A DNA stretch of 64,000 bases from Neobacillus niacini (lineage in GTDB: Bacteria > Bacillota > Bacilli > Bacillales > Cytobacillaceae). Each line of letters opens with the position of its first letter. Position 1 is the first letter of the stretch. Under the pieces are notes generated by a model that worked only from the letters and a program-made list of their open reading frames with translations, had not been told where the DNA came from and did not search any database. Positions 26,306-33,648 of this stretch are shown piece by piece. The position numbers and the translations under genes are program-made. The stretch covers positions 23,965-87,964 of the forward strand of contig NZ_JAMBOB010000013.1 of assembly GCF_023715415.1 (NCBI RefSeq), written 5' to 3'.

Positions 26306-27176
26306 GGACATTGCTACACCGATTCGAACACGAGCCATTCTTGAGAAATATGGATTTTCTTTTAAGAAAAGTTTGGGCCAAAACTTTTTAATTGATACAA
26401 ATATCTTACATAGAATTGTTGATTTTGCAGAAATGGGTGAAAACACTGGTGCGATTGAAATTGGTCCTGGTATTGGTGCGCTGACAGAACAGCTTGCCCG
26501 CAGAAGTAAAAAAGTGGTTGCCTTTGAAATTGATCAAAGATTACTGCCGATATTATCAGATACTCTTTCACCATATGAAAATGTAAAAGTCATCCATAAA
26601 GATATTCTAGAAGCAGATGTTCAGGAAGTCATAGATACAGAATTCACGAATGTTGATGATCTTATGGTTGTTGCCAATCTCCCGTACTACGTGACGACAC
26701 CGATTATCATGAAGCTGCTTGAGGAACAGATTCCAATACGTGGTATCGTTTGTATGCTTCAAAAAGAGGTCGCAGACCGCATTTCAGCTAGTCCAGGGAC
26801 AAAGGAATACGGATCTCTTTCCATCGCTGTACAGTACTATACAAAGGCCGAGACAGTCATGATAGTCCCTAAAACAGTATTCGTCCCTCAGCCAAATGTA
26901 GATTCAGCTGTAATCCGCTTAACAAGAAGAGAAAAGCCAGCGGTAATCGTAAAAGATGAAAAATTCTTTTTCCAAGTAACACGGGCAAGTTTTGCGCAAA
27001 GAAGAAAAACAATACTAAATAATTTAACCAGTCAGCTTCAGGATGGGAAGGAAAAGAAGGAAGAAATTATTCGTGCATTAAATGCAGCTGGAATTGAGCC
27101 GACGAGAAGAGGGGAAACTCTTTCCGTTGAGGAATTTGGAAAATTGAGTGATGAGCTATATACCTACTTTCAATAG
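26298..27176 (+). CDS. rsmA: 16S rRNA (adenine1518/1519-N6)-dimethyltransferase
   Basis: A 292-residue KsgA-family methyltransferase that dimethylates two adenines near the 3' end of 16S rRNA. Motifs: KKSLGQNFL, IEIGPGIGALTE (SAM loop) and VANLPYYVTTP (catalytic NLPY). Start ATG 26298 lies inside the end of rnmV. The stop codon is within the left arm of its terminator. Confidence 0.96.
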   Translation: MNKDIATPIRTRAILEKYGFSFKKSLGQNFLIDTNILHRIVDFAEMGENTGAIEIGPGIGALTEQLARRSKKVVAFEIDQRLLPILSDTLSPYENVKVIHKDILEADVQEVIDTEFTNVDDLMVVANLPYYVTTPIIMKLLEEQIPIRGIVCMLQKEVADRISASPGTKEYGSLSIAVQYYTKAETVMIVPKTVFVPQPNVDSAVIRLTRREKPAVIVKDEKFFFQVTRASFAQRRKTILNNLTSQLQDGKEKKEEIIRALNAAGIEPTRRGETLSVEEFGKLSDELYTYFQ

Positions 27177-27205
27177 ACCTTTCTAGGTCTATTTTTTTTT
27201 TTTTT
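27174..27205 (+). terminator. Terminator after rsmA
   Basis: A 7-bp perfect stem (27174-27180 with 27185-27191) with loop TTCT is followed by 14 T residues. Confidence 0.9.
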
Positions 27206-27208
27206 AAC

Positions 27209-27398
27209 TTGGCTGTGTTAAAGGGGACTGTTGATTTTTAGAAACTGTTGATTGGAGCGGAAGGGCGCTTGACTCCTGCGGGATGAACGAGCTGAGTGAG
27301 ACCCCGCAGGAGCGAAGCTGCGAGGAGGCTCACGGGCGAGCCCGCGGAAAGCATAGCGCCCTGGAGCGCAAATCAACAGCCTAGTCTAACACAGCCAA
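27209..27398. repeat. MITE-like structured element with terminal inverted repeats
   Basis: Ends are a perfect 12-bp inverted repeat, TTGGCTGTGTTA (27209-27220) and TAACACAGCCAA (27387-27398). Inside lies a second inverted pair, CTGTTGATTT (27228-27237) with AAATCAACAG (27370-27379), then GC-rich hairpins: AGGGCGCT (27262-27269) with AGCGCCCT (27355-27362) and CTCCTGCGGG (27273-27282) with CCCGCAGGAG (27303-27312). CTGTTGATT also occurs twice at the left end. No transposase ORF is present. The core resembles a noncoding repeat common in Bacillaceae genomes. Confidence 0.75.
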
Positions 27399-27432
27399 AA
27401 CTAAAATTCATATTATTAACAACTCGTCCATT

Positions 27433-27461
27433 CACATTCACTTTTGTAGTTGCATAGCCTA
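27433..27461 (+). promoter_or_regulatory. yabG SigK promoter
   Basis: CACA (27433-27436), 16 bp, then CATAGCCTA (27453-27461) fits the SigK consensus mACm-16-CATAnnnTA. B. subtilis yabG is a known SigK-dependent late mother-cell gene. Confidence 0.75.
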
Positions 27462-27517
27462 TCAAAGAGAAACTTTATTTGGAAGGCCTATATGCTGGTC
27501 TAATTGGAGTGACGGCA

Positions 27518-28402
27518 GTGGATATAAAGATGATGGATATTGTCGGCAGACGGTCCTATAACTGTGATATTCTATTCCGGGTTATTGATATTCAAATACT
27601 AAATGGCCAGAGATTTGCAGTCCTATACGGTGAAGATATTCGCTTAGTGGCAGATGCTCCTTACGAAGATTTAGTGGTGATTAACAAAAATGTAAGGTCT
27701 AAGATAATACAGGAATACAAAGCCCTAGAAGAGCAATCCTTCCGCCTATTTGCACAGGATGTTGAGTTAATCAAGCAGAGGCAGGATTATGAAGCGACAG
27801 GCGGCTATGTACAGCCTGCCAATTATTTTCAAATTCCCGGAAAGGTTCTTCACTTAGATGGGGACCAGGATTACTTACAAAAATGTATGACTTTATATGA
27901 GAAAATTGGTATTCCTGTATACGGGATACATTGTAACGAGAAGGAGATGCCCAAAAAAATTGGTGGCTTAATTGATCAATTTCGTCCTGATATTTTAGTC
28001 ATTACCGGCCATGATGCCTATTCAAAGGCAAAGGGAAAGATATCAGACATTAATGCATACCGCCACTCAAAGCACTTTGTCCAAACCGTTAAGGAGGCAC
28101 GAAGAAAGATTCCTCATTTAGATCAACTTGTAATCTTTGCAGGTGCCTGCCAATCTCATTTTGAATCCTTGATACATGCAGGTGCAAATTTTGCAAGCTC
28201 CCCATCACGAATTAATATACATGCATTAGACCCTGTATATATAGTTGCAAAAATCAGTTTTACGCCGTTTATGGAGAGTATCAATGTTTGGGATGTTTTA
28301 CGGAATACCCTAACCGGAGAAAAGGGACTCGGAGGAATTGAAACAAAAGGGGTCTTACGAACAGGAATGCCCTACAATCCTGTCCAGGAAGAAGAATCAT
28401 AA
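27518..28402 (+). CDS. yabG: Sporulation peptidase YabG
   Basis: A 294-residue spore-coat-associated cysteine-type protease made in the mother cell. It processes coat proteins and helps transglutaminase cross-link the coat. The N-terminal region matches the family (DIVGRRSYNCDILFRV). The catalytic region includes VITGHDAYSK and AGACQSHFE. GTG 27518 is chosen because GGAGTG lies about 8 nt upstream; the ORF is open to TTG 27479 but that would start only 18 nt from the SigK -10. Confidence 0.93.
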   Translation: MDIKMMDIVGRRSYNCDILFRVIDIQILNGQRFAVLYGEDIRLVADAPYEDLVVINKNVRSKIIQEYKALEEQSFRLFAQDVELIKQRQDYEATGGYVQPANYFQIPGKVLHLDGDQDYLQKCMTLYEKIGIPVYGIHCNEKEMPKKIGGLIDQFRPDILVITGHDAYSKAKGKISDINAYRHSKHFVQTVKEARRKIPHLDQLVIFAGACQSHFESLIHAGANFASSPSRINIHALDPVYIVAKISFTPFMESINVWDVLRNTLTGEKGLGGIETKGVLRTGMPYNPVQEEES

Positions 28403-28521
28403 GTCCTTTTGGAAAAGTGGTAGGCGCCTATCTATGGTCCTTAGCCAATGGCGCCTGGAGCTGGCCAGTTTTTCTAGAGACAACCAGCTCAAACTTTTCT
28501 GGACTTATTTTTTTTATACAC
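28401..28521 (+). repeat. Structured element doubling as yabG terminator
   Basis: After yabG the DNA can fold into a branched structure. The outer stem is AAGTCC (28401-28406) with GGACTT (28501-28506). Inside are a hairpin AGGCGCC (28432-28438)/GGCGCCT (28450-28456) and a hairpin GAGCTGG/CCAGCTC (about 28458-28489). A long T tract follows. The segment GGCGCCTGGAGCTGG resembles the end of the 23146 repeat, so it may be a decayed relative; that link is uncertain. Confidence 0.5.
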
Positions 28522-28590
28522 ATAATCCTCCCTTATTAAGGTAAACATAATGATTGTTGAAATTTGGGAGAAAAAGTAGAAGAAAAAATA

Positions 28591-28620
28591 TTGACAATCT
28601 TTTTGTCGGACTGATATAAT
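28591..28620 (+). promoter_or_regulatory. veg promoter, upstream copy
   Basis: TTGACA and TATAAT are both perfect, with an 18-bp spacer. Confidence 0.8.
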
Positions 28621-28633
28621 TTTATGTTTTTAT

Positions 28634-28663
28634 TTGACAAGGACTATGTCAGTGTGATATACT
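28634..28663 (+). promoter_or_regulatory. veg promoter, downstream copy
   Basis: TTGACA and TATACT with an 18-bp spacer, 43 bp after the first copy and about 20 nt before the veg ribosome site. Confidence 0.8.
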
Positions 28664-28684
28664 TTACACAGTGAGGTGGACCGA

Positions 28685-28948
28685 ATGCCAAAAACCTTAG
28701 CCGATATTAAAAAGGCTCTTGATTCGAATTTAGGGAAAAGATTGTTGCTGAAGGCAAACGGAGGACGTAGAAAGACAATCGAACGATCCGGCGTATTGGC
28801 CGAAACGTACCCTTCGGTTTTTGTAATCGAGTTAGATCAAGAAGAAAATGCATTTGAACGAGTTTCTTACAGCTACGCTGATGTACTTACCGAAACAGTT
28901 CAAATCACCTTCTATGAAGACGCAGCAGGAAACATAGCTTTAAGTTAG
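28685..28948 (+). CDS. veg: Veg protein (biofilm stimulator)
   Basis: An 87-residue small basic protein nearly identical to Bacillus Veg, with NLGKRLLLKANGGRRKTIERSG near the N-terminus split by the conserved GGRRK. It is very highly expressed and raises biofilm matrix genes by inhibiting SinR. ATG 28685 is chosen because GAGGTGG (28673-28679) is its ribosome site; a GTG at 28676 lies within that site. Two tandem strong promoters precede it. Confidence 0.95.
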   Translation: MPKTLADIKKALDSNLGKRLLLKANGGRRKTIERSGVLAETYPSVFVIELDQEENAFERVSYSYADVLTETVQITFYEDAAGNIALS

Positions 28949-28967
28949 AATATAGGGCAATTTTTTA

Positions 28968-29003
28968 GGCAGAAAATCATCCGATTTTCTGCCTTTTGCT
29001 TTT
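28968..29003 (+). terminator. Terminator after veg
   Basis: A perfect 11-bp stem (28968-28978 with 28983-28993) is followed by TTTTGCTTTTT. Confidence 0.88.
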
Positions 29004-29039
29004 TATCGAATATAAATTAATGAAATACTTTCTAAATAC

Positions 29040-29046
29040 CATACTA
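29040..29046 (+). promoter_or_regulatory. sspF forespore promoter -10 (SigG/SigF type)
   Basis: CATACTA is a perfect SigG -10, about 35 nt before the sspF start codon. The -35 is not clear at the usual spacing, so only the -10 is called. Confidence 0.55.
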
Positions 29047-29080
29047 ATAATGCCGTGAGTGGATAAAAGGGGTTGTTTAG

Positions 29081-29266
29081 ATGGCAAGAAGAAGAGGTGT
29101 TATGTCTACACAATTTAAAGAAGAACTTGCGAAAGAACTTGGATTCTATGATGTCGTCCAAAAAGAGGGTTGGGGCGGCATTCGAGCAAAGGATGCAGGA
29201 AATATGGTGAAAAGAGCAGTCGAACTTGCTTCTGAGCAGCTAATGAAAAACAACAGGGATACGTAA
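29081..29266 (+). CDS. sspF: Alpha/beta-type small acid-soluble spore protein SspF
   Basis: A 61-residue SASP-like DNA-binding protein made in the forespore. ARRRGVMS at the N-terminus and the RAKDAGNMVKRAVE motif are family hallmarks. It coats and protects spore DNA. AAAGGGG precedes ATG 29081. Placement between veg and ispE is as in B. subtilis. Confidence 0.93.
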   Translation: MARRRGVMSTQFKEELAKELGFYDVVQKEGWGGIRAKDAGNMVKRAVELASEQLMKNNRDT

Positions 29267-29342
29267 AAGATGTAGTTCACAGTATTACAATTTGTTATGC
29301 CACACTTGCTTCTCAATGTTTAAACAAATCAGACACCACGGT

Positions 29343-29371
29343 AAGGCCAGGGGAAAAAAGCCCCTGGCCTT
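29343..29371 (+). terminator. Terminator after sspF
   Basis: A perfect 11-bp GC-rich stem (29343-29353 with 29361-29371) with a 7-nt loop; the tail TTTAATTATTA is only moderately T-rich. Confidence 0.75.
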
Positions 29372-29389
29372 TAATTATTATCGCTTGAC

Positions 29390-29429
29390 TTTTTTCCTAT
29401 TTGAAGTTTTGTGGTAAAATAGGAAAAAA
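29390..29429. promoter_or_regulatory. Perfect 13-bp inverted repeat upstream of ispE
   Basis: TTTTTTCCTATTT (29390-29402) and AAATAGGAAAAAA (29417-29429) are exact inverted copies separated by 14 nt. A TAAAAT lies inside the second half. It could be an operator or an RNA hairpin before ispE; no known motif is matched. Confidence 0.5.
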
Positions 29430-29462
29430 TATATGATCGATATAGAAGTGTAGGTGGGCGTA

Positions 29463-30332
29463 GTGAAGCTTTTGGTAAAAGCACCAGCCAAAATTAATTT
29501 ATCCTTGGATGTTTTGTATAAGCGTCCTGATGGTTTTCATGAGGTTGAAATGATCATGACGACGATTGATTTGGCGGACCGAGTTGAGTTGACATTGTTA
29601 GAACAGGACAAAATACATATTCTTTCCCATAATCGCTATGTTCCTGACGATCAACGGAACCTGGCCTTTCAAGCAGCTCAATTGTTGAAAGACCGATATC
29701 AAGTAAAAAAGGGTGTTAAAATAACCATTGAAAAAACCATCCCTGTTGCGGCTGGGCTGGCTGGAGGAAGCAGTGATGCTGCTGCAACCTTAAGGGGACT
29801 TAATAAACTTTGGAATCTCGGTTTAACGTTGGACGAGTTAGCCGATCTAGGTTCTGAAATAGGTTCAGATGTATCATTTTGTGTGTATGGCGGGACTGCT
29901 TTAGCCAGAGGCAGAGGAGAAAGGATTACAGACCTCCCTGCTCCGCCAACATGCTGGGTCATTCTAGCGAAACCATTTATTGGTGTTTCTACCGCAGAGG
30001 TTTATCGACGATTAGATATAAACGGAATGGAGCATCCAAATATTAGCGAAATGGTTAAAGCTATTGAAAACAATGATTATCAAAGCGTATGTGATAATGT
30101 CGGAAATGTCTTGGAGGATGTAACGTTAAAGCTTCACCCTGAGGTAGCACAAATCAAGGAGCAAATGAAGCGTTTTGGTGCAGATGCTGTTTTAATGAGC
30201 GGAAGCGGTCCAACTGTTTTTGGAATTGTTCAGCACGATTCTAGAATGCATCGGATATATAATGGACTAAGAGGCTTTTGTGACCAAGTTTTTGCTGTCC
30301 GAATGCTTGGAGAACGACACACCCTTGATTAA
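29463..30332 (+). CDS. ispE: 4-(cytidine 5'-diphospho)-2-C-methyl-D-erythritol kinase
   Basis: A 289-residue GHMP kinase of the MEP isoprenoid pathway, phosphorylating CDP-methylerythritol. KAPAKINLSLDV at the N-terminus and the ATP-binding PVAAGLAGGSSDAAA loop are visible, plus MSGSGPTVFG near the end. GTG 29463 gives the family length; GTG 29454 lies within the AGGTGG ribosome site. purR follows 55 nt later. Confidence 0.95.
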   Translation: MKLLVKAPAKINLSLDVLYKRPDGFHEVEMIMTTIDLADRVELTLLEQDKIHILSHNRYVPDDQRNLAFQAAQLLKDRYQVKKGVKITIEKTIPVAAGLAGGSSDAAATLRGLNKLWNLGLTLDELADLGSEIGSDVSFCVYGGTALARGRGERITDLPAPPTCWVILAKPFIGVSTAEVYRRLDINGMEHPNISEMVKAIENNDYQSVCDNVGNVLEDVTLKLHPEVAQIKEQMKRFGADAVLMSGSGPTVFGIVQHDSRMHRIYNGLRGFCDQVFAVRMLGERHTLD

Positions 30333-30376
30333 AAACGGACAATAGTGATATTCTATTAATAGAATATTCGTCTTTT
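30331..30376. promoter_or_regulatory. Candidate PurR operator (paired PurBoxes) before purR
   Basis: AAAAACGGACAATA (30331-30344, plus strand) and the reverse complement of 30363-30376 (AAAAGACGAATATT) both resemble the PurBox CGAAC core in opposite orientation, as PurR operators require. Between them lies a perfect 20-nt palindrome, ATATTCTATTAATAGAATAT (30348-30367). Known autoregulation of B. subtilis purR supports the idea; each box has mismatches. Confidence 0.45.
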
Positions 30377-30387
30377 GGAGGATTGTT

Positions 30388-31218
30388 ATGAAGTTTCGCC
30401 GCAGTGAACGATTGATTGATATGACGAGCTATTTACTTGACCATCCCCGCCAGCTTGTACCGCTCACCTTTTTTGCTGAACGTTACTCTTCTGCGAAATC
30501 TTCTATCAGTGAAGACTTAGCAATCGTGAAAGAGACCTTCGAACAAAGAGGTATTGGGACTTTACAAACAGTGCCAGGTGCAGCGGGTGGAGTTAAATTT
30601 TTTGTAAATGTCAGCGATGATGAAGCAAGACCATTTGTAAATGAATTATGTTCGTTGATTGCACACCCAGATCGCCTTTTGCCTGGAGGATATTTATATT
30701 TAACTGATATTTTAGGTGATCCAAACATTGTTCAAAAGGCCGGTCGGATTATTGCATCTGCCTATGTGAATACAAAGATTGATGTAGTCATGACGGTTGC
30801 AACAAAGGGAATTCCGCTTGCGTATGCTGTCGCGAGTCAGTTAAATACTCCTGTTGTTATTGTGAGGAGAGATAGTAAAGTCACAGAAGGTCCAACAGTT
30901 AGTATCAACTATGTTTCTGGATCGGCAAAGAGAATCCAAACCATGTTGCTCTCAAAGAGGAGCTTGGCACAAGGCTCAAAGGTCTTAGTTGTCGATGACT
31001 TTATGAAGGCTGGTGGAACTGTAATGGGAATGATCAGCTTGCTAGAGGAATTTAATGCTCAAGTAGCTGGAATTGCTGTTTTGGTAGAAGCTGAAAAAAT
31101 TGAAGAACGTCTCGTCGATGAATACAAATCGCTTGTTAAATTGACTGACGTTGATGTAAAGGAAAAAAGGATTCAGGTTACAGAAGGAAACTATTTTAAG
31201 CGCAGAACGGAGGAATAA
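30388..31218 (+). CDS. purR: Purine operon repressor PurR
   Basis: A 276-residue repressor with an N-terminal winged helix (about 1-75) and a phosphoribosyltransferase-fold domain. VLVVDDFMKAGGT is the PRPP-binding loop, so PRPP acts as inducer. It represses purine synthesis genes when ppGpp or low PRPP prevails. GGAGG precedes ATG 30388. Its stop is two bases before ridA. Confidence 0.96.
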   Translation: MKFRRSERLIDMTSYLLDHPRQLVPLTFFAERYSSAKSSISEDLAIVKETFEQRGIGTLQTVPGAAGGVKFFVNVSDDEARPFVNELCSLIAHPDRLLPGGYLYLTDILGDPNIVQKAGRIIASAYVNTKIDVVMTVATKGIPLAYAVASQLNTPVVIVRRDSKVTEGPTVSINYVSGSAKRIQTMLLSKRSLAQGSKVLVVDDFMKAGGTVMGMISLLEEFNAQVAGIAVLVEAEKIEERLVDEYKSLVKLTDVDVKEKRIQVTEGNYFKRRTEE

Positions 31219-31219
31219 T

Positions 31220-31594
31220 ATGAAAGTTGTTCAAACCAACCAAGCACCTGCAGCGATTGGACCTTATTCGCAAGGAATCATTGTTAACAATCTATTTTAT
31301 AGCTCAGGGCAAATCCCATTAACAGCTGAGGGAGAAATGACTCTCGGCGGAATAAAAGAACAGACTCACCAAGTTTTTAAAAATTTGGGAGCAGTACTTT
31401 CAGCTGCAGGGGCGTCTTTTGATACCGTTGTTAAGGCGACAGTCTTTATTAAAAGTATGGATGACTTTGCCTCAATTAACGAAGTATATGGTGAATATTT
31501 TTCAACGAATAAACCGGCGCGTTCCTGTGTTGAGGTAGCGCGGTTACCTAAAGATGCATTAGTTGAAATCGAAGTAATTGCGCTCGTGAAGTAA
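31220..31594 (+). CDS. ridA: RidA family enamine/imine deaminase YabJ
   Basis: A 124-residue YjgF/YER057c/UK114 protein, a trimer that hydrolyses reactive enamines from PLP enzymes. The signature ARSCVEVARLPKDALVEIEV contains the key Arg. Its start is one base after the purR stop, so the pair is co-translated, as in B. subtilis. The stop codon lies in the loop of its terminator. Confidence 0.96.
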   Translation: MKVVQTNQAPAAIGPYSQGIIVNNLFYSSGQIPLTAEGEMTLGGIKEQTHQVFKNLGAVLSAAGASFDTVVKATVFIKSMDDFASINEVYGEYFSTNKPARSCVEVARLPKDALVEIEVIALVK

Positions 31595-31610
31595 TCATGA
31601 GCGTTTTTTT
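31581..31610 (+). terminator. Terminator overlapping the ridA stop codon
   Basis: A 9-bp stem (31581-31589 with 31595-31603, one G-U) has the TAA stop in its loop region and is followed by seven T residues. Confidence 0.85.
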
Positions 31611-31702
31611 GTATATTAGCACTATGAATAATATTAATATATCTGACTTTTAAAAATGTTCACTATTTTGCCTAAAATATTTTTAAAAAAATAAATATAA
31701 AA

Positions 31703-31732
31703 GAAGGATTTACTAGAGTCCATGTTGAATTA
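31703..31732 (+). promoter_or_regulatory. spoVG SigH promoter
   Basis: GAAGGATTT (31703-31711), 12 bp, then GTTGAATTA (31724-31732) fully fits the SigH consensus RnAGGAwww-N11/12-RnnGAATww. The AT-rich DNA upstream is the place where AbrB binds in B. subtilis. Confidence 0.88.
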
Positions 31733-31772
31733 ATAACACTAGCTTTTTAACATAAGAAAAGGGTGTGAGCAC

Positions 31773-32063
31773 ATGGAAGTAACAGACGTAAGATTACGCC
31801 GTGTTAACACGGATGGTAGAATGAGAGCGATTGCATCAATTACATTAGATAACGAATTCGTTGTTCATGACATTCGCGTTATTGATGGAAACAATGGTTT
31901 ATTTGTCGCAATGCCAAGTAAGCGTACTCCAGATGGAGAATTTCGTGACATTGCGCATCCTATCAATTCTGGAACGCGCGGTAAAATTCAAGAAGCTGTT
32001 TTGGCTGAATATCATCGTTTAGGTGAATTAGAAGTGGAATTTGAAGAAGCCGGAGCTTCCTAG
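31773..32063 (+). CDS. spoVG: Septation/RNA-binding regulator SpoVG
   Basis: A 96-residue nucleic-acid-binding protein, nearly identical across Bacillus (VTDVRLRRVNTDGRMRAIAS at the start). It affects asymmetric septation and spore cortex formation. AAGGGTG precedes ATG 31773. It is monocistronic, between two terminators, with a SigH promoter. Confidence 0.97.
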   Translation: MEVTDVRLRRVNTDGRMRAIASITLDNEFVVHDIRVIDGNNGLFVAMPSKRTPDGEFRDIAHPINSGTRGKIQEAVLAEYHRLGELEVEFEEAGAS

Positions 32064-32080
32064 AAAGAATTAAACAGCCT

Positions 32081-32113
32081 AGAGCCTACTACATAAGTAG
32101 TGCTCTTTTTTTA
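32081..32113 (+). terminator. Terminator after spoVG
   Basis: A stem of AGAGCCTACT (32081-32090) with AGTAG-T-GCTCT (one bulged T) and a 5-nt loop is followed by seven T residues. Confidence 0.8.
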
Positions 32114-32187
32114 TTCCTCCCTATCTCCTCTTTCATTCCTCCCTAATTTTTTCAAAATAACAAATTCGAACACTTTTCTTACATTCC

Positions 32188-32216
32188 TTGAAATGACTGA
32201 CTAATTACGTTAATAT
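32188..32216 (+). promoter_or_regulatory. glmU promoter
   Basis: TTGAAA (32188-32193) and TAATAT (32211-32216) with a 17-bp spacer, about 30 nt of leader before the glmU ribosome site. Confidence 0.65.
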
Positions 32217-32254
32217 TTTTAGTGGATAAAAAGGTTAAATTGGAGGACTTGAAC

Positions 32255-33628
32255 ATGCATAATCGTTATGCTGTGATTTTGGCCGCAGGACAAGGTACCC
32301 GGATGAAATCAAAGCTTTATAAAGTGTTGCACCCAGTATGCGGCAAGCCGATGGTTCAACATGTAGTGGACCAAGTGAAGAAGCTAAACATTCAAGAAAT
32401 GGTTACCGTAATTGGCCATGGAGCTGAAAAGGTAAAAGGACAATTAGGGGAAGAAAGCCATTATGCGCTTCAAGAAGAACAGCTAGGGACTGCACATGCC
32501 GTAATGCAGGCACAAGAGATGCTCGAAGGCAAAGATGGGATTACCATTGTAGTCTGTGGTGACACTCCTCTAATTAAGGCAGAAACGATGGAGTCATTAT
32601 TTAAACATCATAAAGAACATTCGGCGAAAGCAACAATTCTTACAGCAAGAATTGATGACCCGACAGGATATGGTCGAATTATTCGAAATGAAAAGGGACT
32701 CGTTGAAAAAATCGTTGAACATAAAGACGCAACAGAGGCAGAGCGAGAAATAAATGAAATCAATACAGGAACCTATTGCTTTGATAATGCTGCATTGTTT
32801 GAAGCATTAAATAAGGTTTCAAATGATAATGTTCAAGGTGAATATTATCTGCCGGATGTCGTAGAAATCCTGAAAAATCAGGGAGAAGTGGTTACGGCTT
32901 TCCAAACAAATGATTTAGAAGAGACTCTTGGTGTAAACGACAGAGTTGCTTTGGCTGAAGCAGAAAGAATTATGCGCAGCCGCATAAATGAAAGTCATAT
33001 GCGAAATGGAGTTACCATTATTGACCCTGCAAATACATACATCGAAGCAGATGTTGTAATTGGGCAGGATACGATAATCCTTCCAGGAACGATAATAAAA
33101 GGCAGGACAGTGATTGGAGCAGAATGCCAAATTGGTCCAAACTCAGAAATTAATACTTGTGAGGTTGGAAATGAAACGGTAATCCGTCAATCAGCGGCTT
33201 ACAACAGTAGTATTGGCTCTCTCGTTAATATTGGTCCCTTTGCCCATATTAGACCAGATTCAGCGATAAGTGATGAAGTGAAAATTGGAAACTTTGTTGA
33301 AATCAAGAAGGCTGTTTTCGGCAAGGGAAGCAAAGCTTCGCATCTAAGCTATATTGGTGATGCTGAGGTTGGAAGTGATGTAAATATAGGCTGCGGCTCT
33401 ATAACGGTTAACTATGATGGTAAAAATAAATTCTTAACAAAGATTGAAGATGGAGTCTTTATAGGCTGTAATTCTAACTTAGTTGCTCCTGTTACTGTTG
33501 GAAAAGGAGCTTATGTAGCTGCCGGTTCAACAATAACAAAAAACGTACCTGGAAATGCATTATCCATTGCACGTTCACAGCAGGTAAACAAAGAAAATTA
33601 TGTCGATAAGCTTAATGTGAAAAAATAG
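32255..33628 (+). CDS. glmU: Bifunctional UDP-GlcNAc pyrophosphorylase / glucosamine-1-P acetyltransferase
   Basis: A 457-residue enzyme making UDP-GlcNAc for peptidoglycan and teichoic acids. The N-terminal nucleotidyltransferase has LAAGQGTRMKS and CGDTPLI; the C-terminal left-handed beta-helix (from about 250) has hexapeptide repeats and SITVNYDGKNK. ATG 32255 is chosen because GGAGG lies 8 nt upstream and the N-terminus then matches the family; the ORF is open to 32222. prs follows 20 nt later. Confidence 0.96.
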   Translation: MHNRYAVILAAGQGTRMKSKLYKVLHPVCGKPMVQHVVDQVKKLNIQEMVTVIGHGAEKVKGQLGEESHYALQEEQLGTAHAVMQAQEMLEGKDGITIVVCGDTPLIKAETMESLFKHHKEHSAKATILTARIDDPTGYGRIIRNEKGLVEKIVEHKDATEAEREINEINTGTYCFDNAALFEALNKVSNDNVQGEYYLPDVVEILKNQGEVVTAFQTNDLEETLGVNDRVALAEAERIMRSRINESHMRNGVTIIDPANTYIEADVVIGQDTIILPGTIIKGRTVIGAECQIGPNSEINTCEVGNETVIRQSAAYNSSIGSLVNIGPFAHIRPDSAISDEVKIGNFVEIKKAVFGKGSKASHLSYIGDAEVGSDVNIGCGSITVNYDGKNKFLTKIEDGVFIGCNSNLVAPVTVGKGAYVAAGSTITKNVPGNALSIARSQQVNKENYVDKLNVKK

Positions 33629-33648
33629 GTAGAATATTGGAGGGCATT

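Noticed and set aside
26120..26446. 108-codon minus-strand ORF across rnmV/ksgA
   Set aside because: Antisense to two conserved overlapping genes, without ribosome site or domain.
27479..27517. TTG 27479 start for yabG
   Set aside because: It would start only 18 nt from the SigK -10 and has no ribosome site, while GTG 27518 has GGAGTG and matches the family length.
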